Shown piece after piece: positions 6,994 to 11,002 of a DNA stretch of 11,002 nucleotides. Position numbers and translations under genes: made by a program. Within the stretch, counting starts at the first letter, position 1. Each line of letters opens with the position of its first letter. The notes beneath the pieces are model-generated. The model did not search any database, had not been told where the DNA came from, and worked only from the letters and a program-made list of their open reading frames with translations. The stretch comes from an uncultured Collinsella sp. (lineage in GTDB: Bacteria; Actinomycetota; Coriobacteriia; Coriobacteriales; Coriobacteriaceae), in NCBI GenBank assembly GCA_900552295.1, contig URZB01000026.1, positions 1 to 11,002 on the forward strand. Reading direction: 5' to 3'.

Positions 6994-7416
6994 TTACACC
7001 GTACTACCCACGCACTCGATTATGGCAAAAATCGGCACCAAAAACGGGAGCAATGGCAGGGAGCGCGATTTTGTGAAGAGGCAGGAGAGGGCAAGGACCA
7101 GGAGCGCGACGGCAAATGCCACGATGCCGCCCAGAGGGTCAAGCGTGCAAAGCGCGAAGAGCGCCTTGACGTCCCCCATGCCGATGCCGGGGGCGTGGCG
7201 AAGGCGCCGCCAGAGCGACTCAGTGAGCACAAGGGCAAGGTAGACGATGACCGCAAGACCGGCGTGGTCAAGCGCCGTGGTAACGCCCTTGTCGAGCCAG
7301 ACGCCTGCCAACGCCGCCACCGCACACACGCCGGCAAGCTCATTGGGAAACCGCCGCTCACGGGCATCAACCAAAGCACCGGCAAAGATGCAAATCCAAA
7401 ATGGGATGTAGGGCAT
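6994..7416 (-). CDS. Prepilin peptidase (A24 family), peptidase domain only
   Basis: A 140-residue polytopic membrane aspartyl protease of the type IV prepilin peptidase family, which cuts leader peptides of pilin-like proteins at the cytoplasmic face. Both catalytic Asp motifs are present: Asp17 in ALVDARERRFPN and Asp82 in GIGMGDVKA. About four hydrophobic segments can be seen (4-16, 27-40, 50-65 and 93-130, the last probably two helices). The N-terminal methyltransferase domain and zinc-binding cysteines of PilD-type enzymes are absent, as in CpaA/TadV-like short forms. ATG at 7416 has AAGGAGGTG 4 nt upstream, an excellent ribosome site; the longer frame to 7461 would run into the upstream terminator. 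No pilin, secretion ATPase or other pilus gene is present in this window, so its substrates lie elsewhere. Confidence 0.88.
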   Translation of the reverse strand: MPYIPFWICIFAGALVDARERRFPNELAGVCAVAALAGVWLDKGVTTALDHAGLAVIVYLALVLTESLWRRLRHAPGIGMGDVKALFALCTLDPLGGIVAFAVALLVLALSCLFTKSRSLPLLPFLVPIFAIIECVGSTV

Positions 7417-7447
7417 CGTGCACCTCCTTGGGCAGCTACTCGAAAGC

Positions 7448-7489
7448 AAAAACCACCACAAAAGTGCCTGTCCCCTTTGTGGTGGTTTT
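7448..7489 (-). terminator. Intrinsic terminator after the glycosyltransferase gene
   Basis: Perfect 14-bp arms (7449-7462 and 7476-7489, core ACCACCACAAA) enclose a 13-nt loop. On the minus strand the stem runs into a TTTTTGCTTT tail. It lies 9 nt after the glycosyltransferase stop. The loop reads GGGGACAGGCACT on the minus strand, containing GTGCCTGTCCCC on the other strand, a motif I associate with REP-type repeats. The distance from its end to the next start codon is about 31 nt. Confidence 0.85.
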
Positions 7490-7497
7490 GGTGGTGG

Positions 7498-8793
7498 TTA
7501 TTTGGCGCCTTGCATGACCTCGTCGAGGGTAACGTTGACGGCGTGCTGCGTCGGGACCCAGTCGACCTTTAGGAACAGGGCCGCCACCGTGATGGGAATA
7601 TAGCTGAACATAAAGATCGGGAAGGTAAATAGGTTGGTCACCAAACGCCACTTTTGCGCGCAGTGAATATGCTTGTACTCGAAGATGGTGGTGAGTAGCG
7701 CCAGGATAAAGAAGGTCTGGTACATCATCGCGAAGGTCATAATGAGCGAGGCGGCACAAGCCTGCATCTCGACCTCGGTGGCCAAGAAGCCATGCGAAAG
7801 TCCGCCCACGATGAGGAAGGTCGCGTTGGCGAGCATGGAGATCAGGGACAGCAGCATGCCCGGAGCGATGGTCATAAACATGTCGTAGGCAGCAAAGCGA
7901 TGATAGCGGAACGTCGACTTGACCAGGTGCTTACCGTAGGTAAAGAACACCTGGTAGAAGCCCTTGGTCCAACGCATGCGCTGTTTCCAGGACGCCTTAA
8001 ACGTCACGGGCTGTTCGTCAAAGAACTCCGCCGGCGCATAGCCAATGCGAATGCCGTGAATGGCGCAGAACGTGGTGAACTGGATATCCTCGGTCAGCGT
8101 ATGGAACTGCCAGCCGTGCATGCCCTCGATAACGCTGGCGGAGATGAGATAGCCCGAACCCGAGACAGCGCAGGACGTCTTGCAGATATTACGCGCGTTG
8201 TTGAGGAAGCGCGCCTCGCGCAGGTACCAAGTGGCATTAGCTGCCGAGATCCACGAGCTGCCGAAGTTCTTGGAATTGCGATAGCTCGTGACCACATGGA
8301 AGCCCTGGTCAAAGGCATCGTTCATCTTAGACACGTAATCGCGGGAGATAACGTTGTCGGCATCGAAGATAAAGTAACCCTCAAACGTGTCGGGATACTC
8401 GTTGAGAATGCGATCGAAACCAAAGTCCATGACCCAGCTCTTGCCCTTACGGGCCAGGTCATTGCGCTCATAAACAATAGCACCGGCCTCGCGCGCAAGC
8501 TGCGCCGTGTTGTCGGTGCAGGCATCGGCGACCACGAAGACCTCGATGAGCTCGGACGGATAATCCTGGTCCTTGATGGAGCGTACGAGGTTGGCGATCA
8601 CGGCTTCCTCGTTATGCGCCGCGATAAAGAAGGCATAGCGGTGGAGTTTTTTGGCCTTGGGAGGCGCGACCTCGCCACGAAGAGCACCGATGACAAAGAA
8701 GACCACCTGGTACAGAAAGCAGACCGTGAGCAGCGTGACGACAATCTGGTTGAAAATCACGATGGGTGTGTTGGTTTGTAAAAAGGCGAGCAT
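7498..8793 (-). CDS. Membrane family-2 glycosyltransferase, processive type
   Basis: A 431-residue membrane enzyme. One N-terminal hydrophobic segment (about 11-38) precedes a cytoplasmic GT-A domain, and about four helices follow the catalytic part (about 300-415). Motifs are FFIAAHNEE (55-63), VVADACTDNT with Asp90 (87-96), the DxD pair FDADN (143-147), TED (234-236, catalytic base) and QRMRW (271-275, QxxRW). The last two with C-terminal helices are the pattern of processive beta-glycan synthases (cellulose, hyaluronan, poly-GlcNAc). The donor sugar and product cannot be deduced. No PilZ domain or export partner is seen next to it. ATG at 8793 has GGGAG upstream with 5-6 nt spacing. It has an 82-nt leader gap after rluD and is followed by a strong terminator, so it may be a single-gene unit with partial readthrough into the prepilin peptidase gene. 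Confidence 0.9.
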   Translation of the reverse strand: MLAFLQTNTPIVIFNQIVVTLLTVCFLYQVVFFVIGALRGEVAPPKAKKLHRYAFFIAAHNEEAVIANLVRSIKDQDYPSELIEVFVVADACTDNTAQLAREAGAIVYERNDLARKGKSWVMDFGFDRILNEYPDTFEGYFIFDADNVISRDYVSKMNDAFDQGFHVVTSYRNSKNFGSSWISAANATWYLREARFLNNARNICKTSCAVSGSGYLISASVIEGMHGWQFHTLTEDIQFTTFCAIHGIRIGYAPAEFFDEQPVTFKASWKQRMRWTKGFYQVFFTYGKHLVKSTFRYHRFAAYDMFMTIAPGMLLSLISMLANATFLIVGGLSHGFLATEVEMQACAASLIMTFAMMYQTFFILALLTTIFEYKHIHCAQKWRLVTNLFTFPIFMFSYIPITVAALFLKVDWVPTQHAVNVTLDEVMQGAK

Positions 8794-8825
8794 GCAGGCT
8801 CCCAGGAACGCATTACGTAAACAAT

Positions 8826-8857
8826 CGTATATCTTACCGCAGGCTTACCGAGTTCAA
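8826..8857 (-). promoter_or_regulatory. Weak candidate promoter of the glycosyltransferase gene
   Basis: On the minus strand TTGAAC (8852-8857) is a fair -35. Downstream hexamers are TAAGAT (8831-8836, spacing 15) and TATACG (8826-8831, spacing 20). Neither spacing is ideal. The gap 8794-8875 contains no clear terminator for rluD. Confidence 0.25.
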
Positions 8858-8875
8858 GAAACCACCTAATACCGG

Positions 8876-9889
8876 CTAGGCTTCGAGAAGGCCAAGCTGC
8901 GGGACGATGTCGTCGCCGGCGGCGGTGCGGCCAATCGAGCGCGGGGCCAGGTCGTCAAGAACCGCAGCGAGATCCCACGGCAGCTCATCGCGGCACTCAA
9001 TACGCTCCCCCGTCACGGGATGGTCGAATGCGACGCGCCAGGAATGAAGGAATTGCCTGGTCAGACCCTGATCGGCGCGTGCATCGCACTTGCCGTAGAG
9101 TGGATCGCCCACGCAGGCGTGGTTGATATGACGCATATGCACGCGAATCTGATGTGTGCGGCCCGTAAACAGATGGCACTCGACGAGCGTATAGCCGTCG
9201 TCAAAACGCGTGGAATCGAAGCGCTCGAGGACCTTAAAGGTCGTAATGGCCTGGCGCGCGAAAGGGTCGTCCGAAACCGCCATCTTGACACGGTCGCGCG
9301 TAGAACGCGCAATGCCGGTGTTAATGGTGCCCTCATCCATAGCGATATGACCGTGAACGAGCGTGATATAACGACGATCGAGCGTACGCGTGCGGATGAG
9401 ATTTTGGAGCGCGCGCTGGGTGTCGTCGTCCTTTGCCGCAAGCATGAGACCCGAGGTATCGCGATCCAAACGATGCACGATGCCGGGGCGGTCCTCGCCC
9501 TGCACGGTGCCCAGATGGTCGATACCGCAGTGATAGACCAGGGCATTCGCGAGCGTACCGCTCTCATGACCATGTGCAGGATGGCACACCAGGCCGCGCT
9601 GCTTGGAGAGCACGATAAGGTAGTCGTCCTCATAGCGAATGTCGAGCGGGATGGCCTCGGGAATCACATCGGTGGGATCGTGCAGCTCGGGCAAATCGAC
9701 CGAAATACGATCGCCGGCGCGCACGGCATACTTTTTGGACAGGCAGGTCTCGCCATTGACGGCAACGGCGCCTCCCTCGATCAGATGCGCGCAGGCAGAG
9801 CGCGTGGGGCAGCCGTCGTTGGCGCCCAGATAGGCATCAAGGCGCTGACCAGCGGCATCGTCGGCAACAAGAATATGGATGTCGGCCAT
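8876..9889 (-). CDS. rluD: RluA/RluD-family 23S rRNA pseudouridine synthase
   Basis: A 337-residue cytoplasmic enzyme that isomerises uridine to pseudouridine in RNA. An N-terminal S4 RNA-binding domain (about 13-65, GQRLDAYL...AVNG...VRAGDRISV) leads to the catalytic domain. The signature GIVHRLDRDTSGLML holds the catalytic Asp142 in HRLD. Further conserved stretches are LDRRYITLVHG, the CHLFTGRTHQIRVHM motif and GDPLYG. S4 plus this architecture fits RluD (helix 69 of 23S rRNA) or its relatives, but site specificity within RluA/RluD/RluC cannot be proven. The start codon overlaps the lspA stop in TAATG (9887-9891), so it is translationally coupled; AAAGGA lies just upstream inside lspA. The lspA-rluD pair is a frequent arrangement in Gram-positive bacteria. 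About 40 C-terminal residues after the catalytic domain look lineage-specific. Confidence 0.93.
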   Translation of the reverse strand: MADIHILVADDAAGQRLDAYLGANDGCPTRSACAHLIEGGAVAVNGETCLSKKYAVRAGDRISVDLPELHDPTDVIPEAIPLDIRYEDDYLIVLSKQRGLVCHPAHGHESGTLANALVYHCGIDHLGTVQGEDRPGIVHRLDRDTSGLMLAAKDDDTQRALQNLIRTRTLDRRYITLVHGHIAMDEGTINTGIARSTRDRVKMAVSDDPFARQAITTFKVLERFDSTRFDDGYTLVECHLFTGRTHQIRVHMRHINHACVGDPLYGKCDARADQGLTRQFLHSWRVAFDHPVTGERIECRDELPWDLAAVLDDLAPRSIGRTAAGDDIVPQLGLLEA

Positions 9890-10488
9890 TAGCGCTCATT
9901 CCTTTCGCGAATCTTGCGGGCACGCTCCCCACGCTGCTGGGCCTTGCGCTTGGCACGGGCCTCGTCACGGGCGTTGAGCTCGGCGGTCGCATCGACCTCG
10001 CGGGCCGCAGGGCTCAAGAACATGTAGCCGAAGAGGGCGAGCACGACGCCCAAGGTAATGCCAATATCGGCCACATTGAAGACGGGGAAGTCGATGAAGG
10101 TGGTGGCAATAAAATCGGTCACGAAGCCAAAGGCCAAACGATCGATAGCGTTGCCGATAGCACCGCCCGCAACCATCGCCATGCCCACAACCTCAAGATG
10201 GGCGAGCCGGGGCGCACGAACGAGGTACACGGCAATAGCGATAATGACCGCCAACGCCAGCACGGCAAACGCGATGCCATGCCCCTCACCCATACTAAAG
10301 GCAGCGCCGATATTGCGGACAAACATAAAGTCGATCACACCGGGGATGACAGTCACATGCAGCGCATCGCCCACGGCCCGAACCGCAAGCTTGGTCAGCT
10401 GGTCAACAAGCAGCACGGCCAACGCCACGCCACCAGCAACACCCAACCGCCAACGCAAAGGCGGCGTCATATCCGCAGAACGACCCAA
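9889..10488 (-). CDS. lspA: Lipoprotein signal peptidase (signal peptidase II)
   Basis: A 199-residue inner-membrane aspartyl protease that removes the signal peptide from diacylated prolipoproteins. Four hydrophobic helices are visible (about 15-35, 70-90, 97-118, 135-158). Family motifs are DQLTK in helix 1, RNIGAAFSM (about 58-66), GGAIGNAIDR with catalytic Asp116, and FNVADIGI with catalytic Asp141. A strongly charged tail of about 40 residues follows (REVDATAEL then many Arg/Lys/Glu). Start is uncertain: a TTG at 10488 has AGGGGA with good spacing, while the in-frame ATG at 10470 has only a weak GCGG. I chose the TTG; the ATG gives 193 residues and loses no motif. The gene is coupled to rluD by TAATG. 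A terminator at 10602-10638 separates it from ileS, so it probably has its own promoter in 10489-10600. Confidence 0.95.
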   Translation of the reverse strand: MGRSADMTPPLRWRLGVAGGVALAVLLVDQLTKLAVRAVGDALHVTVIPGVIDFMFVRNIGAAFSMGEGHGIAFAVLALAVIIAIAVYLVRAPRLAHLEVVGMAMVAGGAIGNAIDRLAFGFVTDFIATTFIDFPVFNVADIGITLGVVLALFGYMFLSPAAREVDATAELNARDEARAKRKAQQRGERARKIRERNER

Positions 10489-10540
10489 AGAAATCCCCTA
10501 CCCTCAGAACAATCGAATTCCGTTGAACGCAATTAACCAT

Positions 10541-10546
10541 CTTATA
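10541..10546 (-). promoter_or_regulatory. Candidate lspA -10 box
   Basis: TATAAG on the minus strand, about 53 nt before the TTG start, in the AT-rich part of the gap after the ileS-side terminator. No good -35 at 16-18 nt upstream. Position is sensible, sequence support weak. Confidence 0.3.
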
Positions 10547-10601
10547 TTGCCATACGCAGAGCGCACGACATATCCACCAACGCAAGCGAAATAACCAGCA
10601 C

Positions 10602-10638
10602 AAAACAAAAGCGACATTCCGAATAACGGAATGTCGCT
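10602..10638 (-). terminator. Intrinsic terminator between ileS and lspA
   Basis: A perfect 12-bp stem AGCGACATTCCG/CGGAATGTCGCT (10627-10638 and 10610-10621) with a 5-nt loop is followed on the minus strand by TTTGTTTTG. It ends leftward RNA from ileS or from a small RNA in the gap. On the plus strand no T-run follows the stem. Confidence 0.85.
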
Positions 10639-10644
10639 AAATAG

Positions 10645-10702
10645 CTTTCGACTAAGAGCACAGGTCGAAAGAGAAGGCTCTAGTTCCAACAATGGAAAAG
10701 CC
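10645..10702. repeat. Two tandem hairpins before the terminator
   Basis: The first is CTTTCGAC (10645-10652) pairing with GTCGAAAG (10664-10671) around an 11-nt loop. The second has GGCT (10676-10679) with AGCC (10699-10702) and TTCCA (10684-10688) with TGGAA (10693-10697), leaving small internal bulges. With the terminator at 10602-10638 they form a run of stem-loops, as expected of a structured RNA end. Strand is taken as minus from context, but inverted repeats are symmetrical. Confidence 0.5.
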
Positions 10703-10714
10703 GCGTTGCCGTCA

Positions 10715-10832
10715 CCAACAGCGAAAACGTCCCTAAGCGAGCAAGGTGACGTGAAAGAGGAGGGAAGCGTACTTTGGTACGCGACCGACGATTGAACGTC
10801 AGATTGCCGCTTAGGAGCGTTTGCAGCGTCGG
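10715..10832. repeat. Nested three-tier inverted-repeat element (possible RNA or interspersed repeat)
   Basis: The outer arms are 10725-10739 and 10808-10822 (AAACG, two mismatched bases, CCTAAGCG). Partial pairing extends outward to about 10715 and 10832. A middle stem is TGACGT (10747-10752) with ACGTCA (10796-10801). An inner hairpin is GCGTAC (10767-10772) with GTACGC (10777-10782) and a TTTG loop. The three stems nest without crossing, giving a long bulged hairpin of about 115 nt. I cannot assign it to a named RNA family. It could be a non-coding RNA, a leader, or a MITE/REP-like interspersed repeat. Confidence 0.55.
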
Positions 10833-10866
10833 TAGGTTACGGCGTTCTACGAACGCCGTAACCTAC
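10832..10866. repeat. 16-bp perfect hairpin covering the ileS stop codon
   Basis: Arms 10832-10847 and 10851-10866 (GTAGGTTACGGCGTTC and its complement) flank a 3-nt centre. The ileS stop codon (10863-10865) lies in one arm. On neither strand does a T-run follow, so it is not a standard intrinsic terminator. It directly abuts the nested element. Confidence 0.8.
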
Positions 10867-10976
10867 AGCGCGTCAGCGCAGCGCTTGCAGATATGTGCGT
10901 GACCGTTGTACTCGCCGACGGTGGTGCGGTAATTCCAGCAACGGTCGCAGCACTCGCCCTCGGCAGCCTCGATGGC
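10863..10976 (-). CDS. ileS: Isoleucine--tRNA ligase, last 37 residues
   Basis: Only the C-terminal 37 codons and the TAG stop are present; the rest (about 900 residues upstream) lies beyond the contig end. The fragment contains CDRCWNYR, then a spacer, then ICKRCADAL. The paired CxRC motifs are the zinc-binding end domain of bacterial IleRS (CxRCWxY...CxRC), needed for tRNA-Ile aminoacylation. The position upstream of lspA and rluD fits a common bacterial order. Genomic sequence ends exactly where the adapter begins. A related zinc finger closes some DNA-repair glycosylases, but the CxRCWNY form and the gene order favour IleRS. Confidence 0.88.
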   Translation of the reverse strand, partial: AIEAAEGECCDRCWNYRTTVGEYNGHAHICKRCADAL

Positions 10977-11002
10977 CTGTCTCTTATACACATCTGACGC
11001 TG
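10977..11002. other. Nextera adapter remnant (artefact)
   Basis: CTGTCTCTTATACACATCT followed by GACGCTG is the reverse complement of the Nextera read-1 end, the same adapter found in forward orientation at 1-25. It is library sequence. The apparent terminal inverted repeat of the window is therefore not a transposon or phage end. Confidence 0.98.

Larger units (their letters stand above)
10489..10862. other. Structured non-coding gap between ileS and lspA
   Basis: This 374-nt stretch holds no convincing gene. The only frame of note (10504-10692, minus) lacks a ribosome site and runs through hairpins. In minus-strand order it contains the hairpin over the ileS stop, a nested inverted-repeat element, two smaller hairpins, an intrinsic terminator and an AT-rich segment that probably holds the lspA promoter. 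Confidence 0.75.

Noticed and set aside
7792..8781. Long plus-strand open frame over the glycosyltransferase gene
   Set aside because: It is a shadow of a gene with complete GT2 motifs and has no recognisable domain of its own.
9020..9892. Long plus-strand open frame over rluD
   Set aside because: It is a shadow; the minus-strand frame has the HRLD catalytic motif and an S4 domain.
10504..10692. 62-codon minus-strand frame in the ileS-lspA gap
   Set aside because: It crosses the terminator hairpin, has no clear ribosome site, and shows no convincing protein pattern apart from a chance hydrophobic patch.

Overview
The window looks like an 11-kb contig from a GC-rich, gut-type actinobacterium. 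The best guess is class Coriobacteriia (Collinsella or a relative), judged from protein style, codon use and gene order. This is inference, since no marker here fixes the taxon. Both ends carry Nextera transposase adapter sequence (1-25 and 10977-11002), so only 26-10976 is genomic. Nearly every gene lies on the minus strand, so the window reads biologically from right to left.

Right end, in transcription order: the last 37 codons of ileS with its C-terminal zinc motif. A 374-nt non-coding stretch (10489-10862) follows, packed with inverted repeats: a 16-bp hairpin over the ileS stop codon, a nested three-tier element, two smaller hairpins and a clear intrinsic terminator. Next come lspA (lipoprotein signal peptidase) and rluD-type pseudouridine synthase, joined by a TAATG overlap.

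Middle: a membrane family-2 glycosyltransferase with processive-enzyme motifs and an intrinsic terminator, a minimal 140-aa prepilin peptidase, a dGTPase-like HD phosphohydrolase, and rarA (AAA+ replication/recombination ATPase).

Left: a tightly overlapped four-gene operon follows rarA. It encodes a DUF948 membrane-anchored protein, a small RsbW-like anti-sigma homologue, a SigB/SigF/SigG-type sigma factor, and an AI-2E-family permease with a long acidic tail. Then comes a single plus-strand gene for an AT-rich 79-aa two-helix membrane protein, lying tail-to-tail with the permease gene. A terminator and promoter precede the first 193 codons of alaS, which runs off the contig.

Most genes are housekeeping: tRNA charging, rRNA modification, lipoprotein maturation, nucleotide pools and fork repair. 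The most interesting part is the sigma module. Its RsbW-like protein keeps the family fold by sequence but lacks the ATP-binding Asn, the D-x-G motif and the glycine-rich lid, so it may control the sigma factor without kinase activity. The second point of interest is the structured ileS-lspA intergenic region. The third is the AT-rich small membrane gene, which sits opposite the likely 3' untranslated region of the sigma operon.
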